Positions 35,304 to 42,457 of a stretch of DNA of 64,000 nt are shown here, piece by piece; position 1 is the stretch's first letter, and every line of letters starts with the position of its first letter. Source of the DNA: Streptomyces sp. MZ04 (GTDB taxonomy: Bacteria; Actinomycetota; Actinomycetes; Streptomycetales; Streptomycetaceae); NCBI RefSeq assembly GCF_004684775.1, contig NZ_SRIC01000003.1, positions 39,121-103,120 of the forward strand, in the 5' to 3' direction. Under the pieces are notes generated by a model. The model was not told where the DNA came from, searched no databases, and was given only the letters and a program-made list of their open reading frames with translations. Position numbers and translations under genes: made by a program.

Positions 35304-35720
35304 TCAGCAGTCGGGCACGCCTTCGATCTTCTCCCCGCCGACCAGGTAGACATTGCTGATCCACAGGCCGTCGCTGCCGCCGGGCAGCTCCACGTAGGAC
35401 CACCAGCTGCTCGATCCCTGGCCCGGCTCGGAGACGAAGTCGCCCTGCCGCTGACAGAAGTCGATCAGCGTGCCCGGCCCGAAGGTGGTGGGCGAGGGCG
35501 AGTTGACGGCCGGTTCGACGTGCAGCCGCACATTGCCGGCCCAGACCCGGACCTCCTTGCCCGCCAGCGCCTGCTGCTGCGCCGAGGGCTGTACGGCGGC
35601 GGGTGCGTCTTGGGCCGACGCCGACGCCGACGCCGACGCCGCCACCGGTGCGGCCAGCGCCAGCGTGCCGACGGCCGCCGCCAGCGCGACGGTCCGGCCG
35701 GTGCTCCTCAGAATCCTCAT
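35304..35720 (-). CDS. Secreted SH3-like domain protein A (downstream of the ECF sigma module)
   Basis: The 138-residue product has a signal peptide (STGRTVALAAAVGTLALAAP, then an ASASASAS run) and a ~90-residue extracellular domain. That domain shows an SH3b-like pattern: VRVWAGNVRLHVEPA, then IDFCQRQGDFV, SWWSYVEL, GLWISNVYLV, and a terminal VPDC. The two cysteines and the Trp-rich core recur in the next upstream gene and in the extracytoplasmic part of the membrane protein beyond it. GGGGAG precedes the ATG at 35720, itself preceded by a GGTT tetranucleotide tract. Function unknown; wall or ligand binding is typical of the fold. Confidence 0.72.
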   Translation of the reverse strand: MRILRSTGRTVALAAAVGTLALAAPVAASASASASAQDAPAAVQPSAQQQALAGKEVRVWAGNVRLHVEPAVNSPSPTTFGPGTLIDFCQRQGDFVSEPGQGSSSWWSYVELPGGSDGLWISNVYLVGGEKIEGVPDC

Positions 35721-35732
35721 GTCTGTCTCCCC

Positions 35733-35782
35733 GTTGGTTGGTTGGTTGGTCGGTCGATTGGTTGGTCGATTGGTTGGTTCGG
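35733..35782. repeat. GGTT/GGTC tetranucleotide repeat tract
   Basis: About twelve 4-bp units (GGTT with some GGTC and CGAT/CGGT variants) fill the gap between the two secreted-protein genes, directly upstream of the ribosome site of protein A. Slippage here could change the spacing or translation context of that gene. Confidence 0.75.
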
Positions 35783-35791
35783 TTCTCGCTG

Positions 35792-36193
35792 TCAGGCGCC
35801 GCAGACCGGCACGCCGGGCAGCTGGTCGGACGGCGTGTCCACGAAGTAACTGGCGATCCAGCCGCGTGAGTCGCCCCGCTCGATGAAGACCCACCAGTCG
35901 TTGCCGCTCACCGTCTCGCCCTTGCGCTGGCAGCGGGCCTCGAACTGCTGCCCGGGCTGCAACTTGCCGGACACGGTCGGGCAGTTCCCCGGCGAGGGGA
36001 AGCCGTCGCACGTCGCGGGCGACTGCGGGTTGTCGCGGACGTTCACGTCCGTCGCCCAGACGGTGAAGGCGGCAGCCGCACCGGCCTTCGGCGCCGCCTC
36101 GGCGGCGGATGCCGTACCCGCGGTCACGGCCAGGCTCCCCGCGGTCAGCGCCACGGCCGCGACGGACCCGGTCAGAAAGGTACGTACGCTCAT
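35792..36193 (-). CDS. Secreted SH3-like domain protein B
   Basis: The 133-residue product has a signal peptide (LTGSVAAVALTAGSLAVTAG, cleavage near ASA) and an extracellular domain with FTVWATDVNVRDNPQ, then an extra CDGFPSPGNC disulfide-like loop, FEARCQRKGETV, WWVFIE, SRGWIASYFV and the ending VPVC. It is paralogous to protein A. Its ribosome site GGGGAG overlaps the 3' arm of an inverted repeat (36203-36236). It lies in the same direction as, and 113 bp after, the membrane partner of the ECF sigma factor, so joint regulation is likely. Confidence 0.74.
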   Translation of the reverse strand: MSVRTFLTGSVAAVALTAGSLAVTAGTASAAEAAPKAGAAAAFTVWATDVNVRDNPQSPATCDGFPSPGNCPTVSGKLQPGQQFEARCQRKGETVSGNDWWVFIERGDSRGWIASYFVDTPSDQLPGVPVCGA

Positions 36194-36202
36194 GTCGTTC
36201 TC

Positions 36203-36236
36203 CCCGTGTAGTACGTGCTCTCACGCGCTACACGGG
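36203..36236 (-). promoter_or_regulatory. Inverted repeat overlapping the ribosome site of secreted protein B
   Basis: CCCGTGTAG (36203-36211) and CTACACGGG (36228-36236) are perfect inverted repeats with a 16-nt loop. On the coding (minus) strand the second arm reads CTACACGGG and runs into GGGGAG, the ribosome site, so an RNA hairpin could hide it. It could equally be a DNA-level operator or a terminator of the upstream gene. Confidence 0.4.
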
Positions 36237-36306
36237 ACGCGACCGCTTCCTGTATGACATCCGCGTCTGTGACCTGCGTCACATGTGCGTCAGGGGAGCG
36301 TGTGCG

Positions 36307-36981
36307 TCACGGGGTGTCGCCGCTCCGCGCGCAGTCCGGCACCTCCGCGCTGTTGCGCGTCCGTACACCGGGCAGCCAGCCCTCCGTGCCGGTAGTGGTG
36401 CGCACCAGGTACCACCGGGTGGACGTGATGCCCTTCTCGTCCTGTACGAGCGTGCCGTCGGTGACGACGCACAGCGCTTCGAGCCGGTCGCCGTGCCAGA
36501 CACGGGCCGCGCGGTTGCCGGGTGCGGCGTACCGCTCGTACGGATCCTTCGCGACCCGCAACGCGCACTCCAGGGTGCGCAGTTCACGGCAGGCCGACTC
36601 CGCGTTGTGCACCGTCATGGTCACGCCCCGTGTCCCTGCGGGCGGGGCGGGGCGGTCCTGCCCGCCGGGGCGCACCAGCCACCACGTCCCCAGGGCGATC
36701 GCACCGACAAGCGCCGCCGCGAAGACGAGGGCCAAGCGCGGACGATGTCCGCCCAGTGTGTCGAGTACGGCGATGCGGTGCGGCCTGCGCTGTCGGCGCC
36801 CGGCGGGGGAGTCGGCCTGGATGCGGTCCCACAGCCCGTGGGGCACCTCGATCGCCTCGTCGGCTGCGCGCAACCGCTCGCGCAGTACCGCGACGGCGGC
36901 GTCATCGGTGGCCCCGGCGCGCCGGGAGCGCTCGGTGCCGTCCGGAGGAACCTGCCCCGGGGGGCCCGGAGTTGAGTTCAT
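36307..36981 (-). CDS. Single-pass membrane partner of the ECF sigma factor with an external SH3-like domain
   Basis: The 224-residue product starts at the ATG (36981) that overlaps the sigma-factor stop (ATGA). Residues 1-80 are cytosolic and include an amphipathic helix LRERLRAADEAIEVPHGLWD; a single membrane helix lies near 80-102 (LALVFAAALVGAIALGTWWL). The external 120 residues contain a CRELRTLEC pair and then the same Cys/Trp pattern as the two secreted proteins: LEALCVVTDGTLV, RWYLVRT, TEGWLPGV and VPDC. It lacks the zinc anti-sigma HxxxCxxC motif. Position and topology suggest it restrains the sigma factor, but this is inference. Confidence 0.75.
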   Translation of the reverse strand: MNSTPGPPGQVPPDGTERSRRAGATDDAAVAVLRERLRAADEAIEVPHGLWDRIQADSPAGRRQRRPHRIAVLDTLGGHRPRLALVFAAALVGAIALGTWWLVRPGGQDRPAPPAGTRGVTMTVHNAESACRELRTLECALRVAKDPYERYAAPGNRAARVWHGDRLEALCVVTDGTLVQDEKGITSTRWYLVRTTTGTEGWLPGVRTRNSAEVPDCARSGDTP

Positions 36982-37607
36982 GACGCCCTCCCGTCCTCGG
37001 GTCGCCGCCCGGGCTGTGATGTACGCCCGCCGTCCGGCTCGGACGGCGCTTCGACCAGCATGCCGCGCAGGCTGTCGAGGGCGCGGGCGCGGTGGCGGGC
37101 CGCCGTGCCCCGGTGCACCTTCATGATCTTCGCGGCCTGGTCGATGGTGTAGCCGTCGAGATCGACGAGGATGACGACGCCCGCCTGCCGGGGCGAGAGT
37201 CTGCTCAGCAGCCGCATCGCCTCCCACTCGCCCTGCCGCCGCTCAAGACCGCCGTCCCAGGCGCCGTCGACGAAGGCACCCCCGTGCGCGACTCCGCTCT
37301 CGAGCGTCCGCACCCCGCTATGCGCCTCGACGTCGTCGATGAGCACCTGCCGTCTTTCCCGACGGTACGCGTCCCGGACGGCGCTCATCAGCGCCGAGAA
37401 GGCGTATGCGTAGGGCTCGGGGTGGTCGAGCAGCCGTTCGGGGCGGGTGGCGAGCTTGAGATAGGCCTCGTGCACGGCGTCCTCGGCGAGCTGCCGGGAT
37501 CCGGAGAACATCACGGCTCTGCGATAGAGCCGGGGCAGCAGGCCGCAGAAGACGTCATCGAACGTCGACCTGTCGGACTTCGCGCCATCGGTCTGGTCTT
37601 CGCGCAT
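36978..37607 (-). CDS. ECF-type RNA polymerase sigma factor
   Basis: The 209-residue product has sigma region 2 at about 15-85 (LYRRAVMFSGSRQLAEDAVH, then YAYAFSALMSAVRDAYRRER) and sigma-4 at about 130-185 (LSPRQAGVVILVDLDGYTID, then RGTAARHRARALDSLRGML). A ~40-residue linker between them is longer than usual and Gly-rich. No strong ribosome site precedes the ATG at 37607. The next gene starts within its stop codon and encodes a membrane protein, the usual arrangement of ECF sigma factors with their regulators. Confidence 0.88.
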   Translation of the reverse strand: MREDQTDGAKSDRSTFDDVFCGLLPRLYRRAVMFSGSRQLAEDAVHEAYLKLATRPERLLDHPEPYAYAFSALMSAVRDAYRRERRQVLIDDVEAHSGVRTLESGVAHGGAFVDGAWDGGLERRQGEWEAMRLLSRLSPRQAGVVILVDLDGYTIDQAAKIMKVHRGTAARHRARALDSLRGMLVEAPSEPDGGRTSQPGRRPEDGRAS

Positions 37608-37825
37608 AGCCGCGGGAGGCTACCCCGCCACGTGCCGCTCAATCTGAACCAGACGTGAAGTGATATGCCTTGAGTCGCCATCAGGGGCACACAAGGTGCG
37701 GAATGCCTGACCATATTGGGGATGTTCCGATGCCTGCGTAACGCGGCGGCGGCCATACGGCGCAGATGTACACGGGCCCGCGCGACTGCCCCGGCCCGCA
37801 AAGCAATGCGTCAGATTGGACACCC

Positions 37826-38191
37826 GTGAGCAATATCGACCCGATGTCGGGCCCCCATGGCTACGGCCGGCCCCCGCAGGCTCCGCAGGCTCCGCAGCGC
37901 CAAGAGCGGAACCCGAGCGCTGCTCGGCGGACGGCCCTCGCCGTCCACACCATCGCCGACATCGCCGCCGTATTCCTCGGCCTGTGGGTCCTGCTCTACC
38001 TGCTCGACGCCAATGAGGCCAACGTCTTCGTCGAATTCGTGCACGGCACGGCCGACTTGCTTGCCTGGTGGTCACAGGATGTTTTCACGATGGACACAGA
38101 GGGGCTTCGTGTTCTCCTCAATTACGGACTGCCGGCCGTTATTTATCTACTGGTCGGTCATGGGATCGCGGCGCGCCTCAGTCGAGCGTGA
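37826..38191 (+). CDS. Small membrane protein with Pro/Gln-rich N-terminus
   Basis: The 121-residue product has a Pro/Gly/Gln-rich cytosolic start (GPHGYGRPPQAPQAPQRQER), a membrane helix near 40-62 (IADIAAVFLGLWVLLYLLDA), an external loop with WW, and a second helix near 98-115 (LLNYGLPAVIYLLVGHGIAA). No family is recognised. The GTG start has no clear ribosome site; a CAGATT hexamer 8 nt upstream could make it leaderless. It is divergent from the ECF sigma factor, so its promoter shares that 217-bp gap. Confidence 0.68.
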   Translation: MSNIDPMSGPHGYGRPPQAPQAPQRQERNPSAARRTALAVHTIADIAAVFLGLWVLLYLLDANEANVFVEFVHGTADLLAWWSQDVFTMDTEGLRVLLNYGLPAVIYLLVGHGIAARLSRA

Positions 38192-38263
38192 CCGCATTCA
38201 GATCTCAGTTCTGGCCGCGGGGATCTGCCAGAAGTACGCACGACATCGAGAAGGGGCAGCCCT

Positions 38264-38473
38264 GTGACACCCACGTCAGCAGGAACCGATCATTTGCCGG
38301 TCTACGAGGGCCTGGTGCGGGAACGCGGTGACGTCTTGACGGAATCCCGCTTGGTGGCCGCACAGACGCTCCAACAGGCGGCGATAGCAGTCAACGGCCA
38401 CGGTGGGATTCATCCGGTTCCCGGTGCGGCCGCGCACCCGGCCCTGCCTGACGGGTCCGCAGGGGGCAGGTAG
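38264..38473 (+). CDS. Possible small soluble protein
   Basis: A 69-residue frame starts at a GTG with GAAGGGG 5-6 nt upstream. The first 45 residues form a plausible helical segment (YEGLVRERGDVLTESRLVAA), and the rest is Gly/Pro/Ala-rich. No family is recognised. It lies 72 bp after a membrane-protein gene on the same strand. The ribosome site favours a real gene, but the low-complexity end weakens the case. Confidence 0.42.
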   Translation: MTPTSAGTDHLPVYEGLVRERGDVLTESRLVAAQTLQQAAIAVNGHGGIHPVPGAAAHPALPDGSAGGR

Positions 38474-38492
38474 CTGGTCAGGGGCCGGCGAG

Positions 38493-39146
38493 TCAGAGGC
38501 TGGTGAGCAGGTCGTCCAGTGGGGCGGGTGCGCGGTCGGGGTCGAGGGCCTCGACGAGTACACGGCCGTAGTGGATCTTGCGCCCCTTCTTGGTGCCGAG
38601 GAAGCGCCGCAACTGCTGCTGTGCGGTGCGGCTCTGCTGGGCGGGCTGGCGCAGGAAGGTCTCCAGGGCGCGCAGGTCGCCCTCCGCCCGGACCAGTTCC
38701 TTCACCCGTGGCACGCCAAGCGCGCGGATGAGCTCGTCCTCCAGATCCGCCTCGCAGACGAAGAACCCGTCCTGTGTCGCACGGGCCCGCTCCAGGCCGC
38801 GGGCGTAGTAGCCACGCTCCGCCTCGTCGCACAGGCCCGTGAGGCGCAGGCCGAGGCCGGTCGGTCCGAGGAGGTGGGCGAAGCGCCCGACGCTCATCGC
38901 GCCGCCCATCGACAGGACGCAGATTCCTTCGGCCGCCAGGTTCCGGTCGCGGCGCGCGGCCAGCGCGCCGACCGCCGCGGCGTCGCTGGGCCCTTCGAGC
39001 AGGACGGCTGTCCGGACGGGCAGCCGCGCGGCCAGCTCGCGCGCGGGGTCGCCGGGGCCTCCGGCCGCCCACGAGGCGACCGCCTCCTGGAACAACCCCA
39101 TGTCAGCCCGCATGTCAGCCCCGATGCCAGCCCCGATGTCAGCCAT
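38493..39146 (-). CDS. TOPRIM-domain protein (OLD-nuclease-like, no ATPase domain)
   Basis: The 217-residue protein has the TOPRIM signature: VLLEGPSDAAAVGALAARR near residue 48 (the acidic E and D of the metal site), then ICVLSMGGAMSVGRFA, and LTGLCDEAE as the DxE-like second acidic motif. The C-terminal half is helical (LEDELIRALGVPRVKELVRA). OLD-family nucleases pair such a domain with an N-terminal ABC-type ATPase; here it stands alone. Repeated GADM/GAGI-type residues at the start come from a short DNA repeat around 39110-39140, and the true start may be one of several nearby ATGs. It may be a nuclease or nucleotidyl hydrolase. Confidence 0.72.
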   Translation of the reverse strand: MADIGAGIGADMRADMGLFQEAVASWAAGGPGDPARELAARLPVRTAVLLEGPSDAAAVGALAARRDRNLAAEGICVLSMGGAMSVGRFAHLLGPTGLGLRLTGLCDEAERGYYARGLERARATQDGFFVCEADLEDELIRALGVPRVKELVRAEGDLRALETFLRQPAQQSRTAQQQLRRFLGTKKGRKIHYGRVLVEALDPDRAPAPLDDLLTSL

Positions 39147-39232
39147 GAGAGGAGTCTCCGTCCTTTCCGGCCGCCACGGTAGGGAATTTGGGGGACGGCG
39201 GCTCGCGCGCCGCGCATCACGGGAGAGGCGGG

Positions 39233-39580
39233 TCAGCGGTGGCCGAGGACGTTGACCACCCGGCCATTGGGGTCGCGTACGAAGAACCGGCGCACCCCCC
39301 ACTCCTCGTCCTGCAACGGGTGTACGACCTCCGCGCCGCTCGCCCGCATCGCCGCGTAGGCCGCGTCCACGTCGTCCACCTCGACGCTCATGTCGGGCAC
39401 GACCGGCGCGGTCCTGTCGTGCGCCATGAAGGTGACCTGCGCCGTGGGGTTGTCAGGGGACGCGAGCGTCATCACCCAGCCCAGGTTCATGACCTCCTCG
39501 AACCCCAGGAGGCCGTAGAAGTCCCGGCTCTCCTCCAGGGCCTCCGATCGGATGTCGGGCATGACCCGGCGGATGGACAT
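39233..39580 (-). CDS. VOC (glyoxalase/bleomycin-resistance) family protein
   Basis: The 115-residue product spans one vicinal-oxygen-chelate module pair: EESRDFYGLLGFEEVMNLGW at the start, PDMSVEVDDVDAAYAAM in the middle, and RRFFVRDPNGRVVNVLGH at the end, with the Glu/His metal-type positions partly replaced. Such small members may bind or modify toxic electrophiles, but many have no known substrate. GGAGACGCC precedes the ATG. It sits beside the DinB-type gene in the same orientation. Confidence 0.85.
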   Translation of the reverse strand: MSIRRVMPDIRSEALEESRDFYGLLGFEEVMNLGWVMTLASPDNPTAQVTFMAHDRTAPVVPDMSVEVDDVDAAYAAMRASGAEVVHPLQDEEWGVRRFFVRDPNGRVVNVLGHR

Positions 39581-39613
39581 CGGCGTCTCCTGTCACATGA
39601 CGATGAGGGGCGG

Positions 39614-40288
39614 TCACCCGAGGACGAGCGGGAGTTTCGCGGCCAGCTCGCCCAGTTCGGCCAGCTCGCCCAGTTCGGCCTGCTCCGCCGCGCTCGGAGC
39701 CCGGCGTCCGGTGCCGACCAGCAGTGCGTCCCGGTCGGAGAACGAGGCGGGGAACACGGCGCCGGCGATCTTCTCCAGCATCTCGCGGCACCGGGCGAGC
39801 CCCTCCGCGGGCGGTCCCGCCGCGTCCGGGAGGTGCTCGACCAGGTCGAGGTGGTGCAGCGTCCATTCCAGGACGTACGCGTCCAGGTAGTCGCCCGCGG
39901 TGAGGACCATGTCCTGGGTGGCGACCCGCAGGGCCGGGTCGGCGAGTTCGGCGGCGCGGCCCGCGGCGGAACCGACGTCGTCGAGGTGGAACTTGAGCAG
40001 CCACGGCTCCCCGTACGCGGCGGCCAGCCGGACGATCAGCGCGTCGAGCGGGTCGTCGCCGGTCGGCGGCGTGTCGGCGACGTCCCAGTAGGTCACCGCG
40101 TCGCGGGTCGGTTCGCCTTCGGCCGGGGTCACCAGGGTGATCAGTACGTCCTGGGCGTCGATGACCAGATGGCACACCAGGTCCCGTACGAGCCAGCCCG
40201 AACAGCCGGACGGCTGGGCGAAGTCCGCGTCTTCGAGGTCGGCGACGGCCGCCCGCAGAGCCGTCCACGAGTGCGAGAAGAGATCCAC
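39614..40288 (-). CDS. DinB/maleylpyruvate isomerase N-terminal-type protein (TIGR03086-like)
   Basis: The 224-residue protein has the four-helix DinB-like bundle of mycothiol-dependent enzymes. LFSHSWTALRAAVADLEDAD at the start, SGCSGWLVRDLVCHLVIDAQ with metal-binding His, and LDAYVLEWTLHHLDLVEHL with the His-His pair are diagnostic. Members use mycothiol or related thiols to transform electrophiles. The GTG at 40288 is taken as the start: it lies 6 nt after a TACCGT -10 hexamer on the same strand (leaderless), while the frame open to 40330 has no start signal. The C-terminus carries an 18-bp tandem repeat giving AELGELAELGELA. Confidence 0.82.
   Translation of the reverse strand: MDLFSHSWTALRAAVADLEDADFAQPSGCSGWLVRDLVCHLVIDAQDVLITLVTPAEGEPTRDAVTYWDVADTPPTGDDPLDALIVRLAAAYGEPWLLKFHLDDVGSAAGRAAELADPALRVATQDMVLTAGDYLDAYVLEWTLHHLDLVEHLPDAAGPPAEGLARCREMLEKIAGAVFPASFSDRDALLVGTGRRAPSAAEQAELGELAELGELAAKLPLVLG
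39642..39677 (-). repeat. 18-bp tandem duplication in the DinB-type gene
   Basis: Two exact copies of an 18-mer (39642-39659 and 39660-39677, GCCAGCTCGCCCAGTTCG on the plus strand) encode the repeated C-terminal AELGEL segment of the DinB-like protein. Confidence 0.8.
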
Positions 40289-40294
40289 ATCGGC

Positions 40295-40300
40295 ACGGTA
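40295..40300 (-). promoter_or_regulatory. -10 hexamer of the leaderless DinB-type gene
   Basis: On the minus strand TACCGT ends 6 nt before the GTG at 40288, the geometry expected for a leaderless Streptomyces message. No clear -35 hexamer is visible, so this rests on spacing and the absence of a ribosome site. Confidence 0.4.
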
Positions 40301-40367
40301 GTGCGGTGCCCCGAGTGCGGACAAGCGCATTCGCCGGGCGGCGGCCCGTGGCGGCCACGGCGTGACG

Positions 40368-40916
40368 TCACCGCCGCCCGCCGAACTCCCAGGCGTGGAC
40401 CTCGACGGCGGCGTAGCGGTGCGGGTCCAGGACTGCGCGTGCCGTGTCCGCGTCCGGGGCGCGGACCAGCGCCGCCGTTCCCAGCCACTGGGCGGCGTCG
40501 TCGGACAGCAGCGGCCCGTACGCGATCAACTCGTCCCGGGCGGGCGGCAGCGCGACGTCGGTGGCCGGCCCGGCGCCGAGACCGAGCACCAGATACCGAT
40601 CGTCGCCGGTCCGGCCGCCGGGGAAGTCCCACATGGTGCGCCCCAGCTCATTGCGCCACCGGCGCAGCAGCACGTCCCGGTACGCGCCGGCCTGGTAGTT
40701 GGGCTCGTCGAAGGCGAACGCGCGGGCGGCGGCGGGATCCGGCAGGTCGACGATGTGCACGCTGCCGGTGGGAGTGTCCCCGTCGTCGGCGAACGTCGGG
40801 CCGCGAGCGATCATCTGCTGCGCGTACCGGTCCATGTAGGACCAGTGGTCTTCCAGCAGCTCGCTGCGCAACTTGCCGGAGCCGGGCCGGTCACGGTGGT
40901 AACAGAAGAACTCCAT
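40368..40916 (-). CDS. YciI-like (DGPF-type) protein with two tandem modules
   Basis: The 182-residue product holds two YciI/dimeric alpha-beta modules. The first is FFCYHRDRPGSGKLR followed by YMDRYAQQMIARGPTF and VHIVDLPDPAAARAFAF. The second is RYLVLGLGAGPATDVALPPA followed by ELIAYGPLLSD and AALVRAPDADTARAVL. Most YciI proteins are single-module dimers of unknown reaction; the conserved His of the first module is present as HWSYMDRY. The ATG at 40916 is preferred to the longer frame, but no ribosome site is obvious. Confidence 0.8.
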   Translation of the reverse strand: MEFFCYHRDRPGSGKLRSELLEDHWSYMDRYAQQMIARGPTFADDGDTPTGSVHIVDLPDPAAARAFAFDEPNYQAGAYRDVLLRRWRNELGRTMWDFPGGRTGDDRYLVLGLGAGPATDVALPPARDELIAYGPLLSDDAAQWLGTAALVRAPDADTARAVLDPHRYAAVEVHAWEFGGRR

Positions 40917-40968
40917 GCCCACAGTCTCTCGCTCCGGGGCGGGCAACTGCGCGGCGATTCGGCGGAAT

Positions 40969-41637
40969 TCAGATGCCGAGAAGCTCTACCACCCCGGCGA
41001 GGGAGGTGACCTCGTACGCGTGGTAGTAGGGCGCCGACGGCTCAGTTCCCCTGTTGAGATACACCGTGTCCTTCACGCCGAGGTCGGTTGCCGACTGCAG
41101 GTCGTAACGCGGGCTGGAAGACACATGCATCGTCTCCTCCGGCCGACAGCCCAACTGCTCGTACATGAACTCGAAGGCACGCAGCCTCGGTTTGTAGGCC
41201 CGCGCCATCTCCGCCGTGTACACCGCGTGGAACGATGCGCCGAGCTTCGCGACGTTCTGATCGGCGTGCCGGTCGGCGGCGTTGGAGATGATGACGAGAG
41301 GGAAATGCTCGGCGAGCTCGGCGAGGGGCCCCGGCACATCGGGGTGAGGACCCCACCCCGGGATCGCCGCGAAAATCTTGTCGGGATCACCCGGCCGGAA
41401 CTCGACGCCGGTGCTCCGGCACGCTCGCTCGAAGGATCGGGAGACGACCTCGTCGTAGGGCCGCCAATCCCCCATCACTTCGTCGAGTTGGTAGCAGCTG
41501 AACCGATGGAGAAAGGCGTCGAGCCTGTCGGGCGGTGCCACGTCCTTGACCACCTCCCTGGCGGCGGACCCGATGGCGAAGTCCGTCAGCGTTCCGTACA
41601 TGTCGAAGGTGATGAACCGAGGATCAAGACCGCTCAA
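40969..41637 (-). CDS. HAD-superfamily hydrolase, haloacid-dehalogenase type II
   Basis: The 222-residue product carries the HAD motifs: I, FDMYGTLTDF near residue 12 (nucleophile Asp in DMYGT); II, VIISNAADRHADQNV; III, KPRLRAFEFM with the Lys; and IV, HVSSSPRYDLQSATDLG. Type II haloacid dehalogenases convert 2-haloacids to hydroxyacids, but many members are phosphatases of unknown substrate. The TTG at 41637 has GGAG 6 nt upstream; an ATG at 41718 would add 27 residues without homology. It is divergent from the TerB gene. Confidence 0.84.
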   Translation of the reverse strand: MSGLDPRFITFDMYGTLTDFAIGSAAREVVKDVAPPDRLDAFLHRFSCYQLDEVMGDWRPYDEVVSRSFERACRSTGVEFRPGDPDKIFAAIPGWGPHPDVPGPLAELAEHFPLVIISNAADRHADQNVAKLGASFHAVYTAEMARAYKPRLRAFEFMYEQLGCRPEETMHVSSSPRYDLQSATDLGVKDTVYLNRGTEPSAPYYHAYEVTSLAGVVELLGI

Positions 41638-41802
41638 CGCACACTCCAAGTCGAAGTTGCCCCTGCCGAATCGGCGTCGCTCCTGCGTCAACCGCCCTGG
41701 CCGGCTCGTGATTCCCATGGAACTTCGGCGGGCGGGAAGGCGTTGGCAGAGGTGCGCGCGGAAGGTGCGCGGACGAGCGAACGGCTGGCAGAGGTGGCAC
41801 GG

Positions 41803-42354
41803 ATGGCGATGTGGGACCGGATCAAGGACCAGGCCAAGGGTCTGCAGCAGCAGTCGCAGGGGGCACGGAGCTCCGGCGGTCACGGACGGTCGGGTTCAGG
41901 GTCCGGCGGCGGGTCGAAGGCTCAGCTCGTGGGCGTGCTCAAGTCCCAGCTCGGCTCCCTCAAGACGGAACTCAAGAGCGGTGCGTACAGGGACGCCAGC
42001 ATGGCCATGTGCGCCCTGGTCGCGGCCGCCGACGGGTCGGTCGACCCGGCCGAGCGGCAGCATGTGGAGTCGCTGATCCTACAGAACGACGTCCTGCAGA
42101 ACTTCCCGCCGGACCAGCTGCGGCAGCGGTTCAACAAGCACGTCGACCAGTTGACGTTGAACTTCCAGCAGGGCAAGACCCAGGTCATGCAGGAGATCGC
42201 CAAGGCCGCGAAGAAGCCGGTGGAGGCCAAGGCGGTCGTGCAGACCGGATTCGTGGTCGCCGGCGCGGACGGGTACATCGCCCCGGCCGAGGAGCAGGTC
42301 CTGCGCGAAGCGTGCGCGGCGCTCGGTGTGTCCCCGCAGGAGTTCGGCCTCTGA
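41803..42354 (+). CDS. TerB-family tellurite-resistance-like protein
   Basis: The 183-residue protein has a Gly/Ser-rich disordered N-terminus (SSGGHGRSGSGSGGGSKAQL) and a TerB helical domain from about 65 to 180: ASMAMCALVAAADGSVDPAE and VVAGADGYIAPAEEQVLREA are two EF-hand-like acidic loops typical of TerB. Ter proteins occur in tellurite, phage and stress responses. GAGG lies about 8 nt before the ATG at 41803; a second ATG at 41809 is possible. No other ter gene is near. The function here is unproven. Confidence 0.88.
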   Translation: MAMWDRIKDQAKGLQQQSQGARSSGGHGRSGSGSGGGSKAQLVGVLKSQLGSLKTELKSGAYRDASMAMCALVAAADGSVDPAERQHVESLILQNDVLQNFPPDQLRQRFNKHVDQLTLNFQQGKTQVMQEIAKAAKKPVEAKAVVQTGFVVAGADGYIAPAEEQVLREACAALGVSPQEFGL

Positions 42355-42457
42355 TCGGTTTCGGACATCGCTGCGCGTTCGCGCGCGACGGGGGTATCGA
42401 CCGCGAGAGCCTCACACTTCGTTGTTCATTCGAACTCTGGAGTGATCGAAAAGCGGC

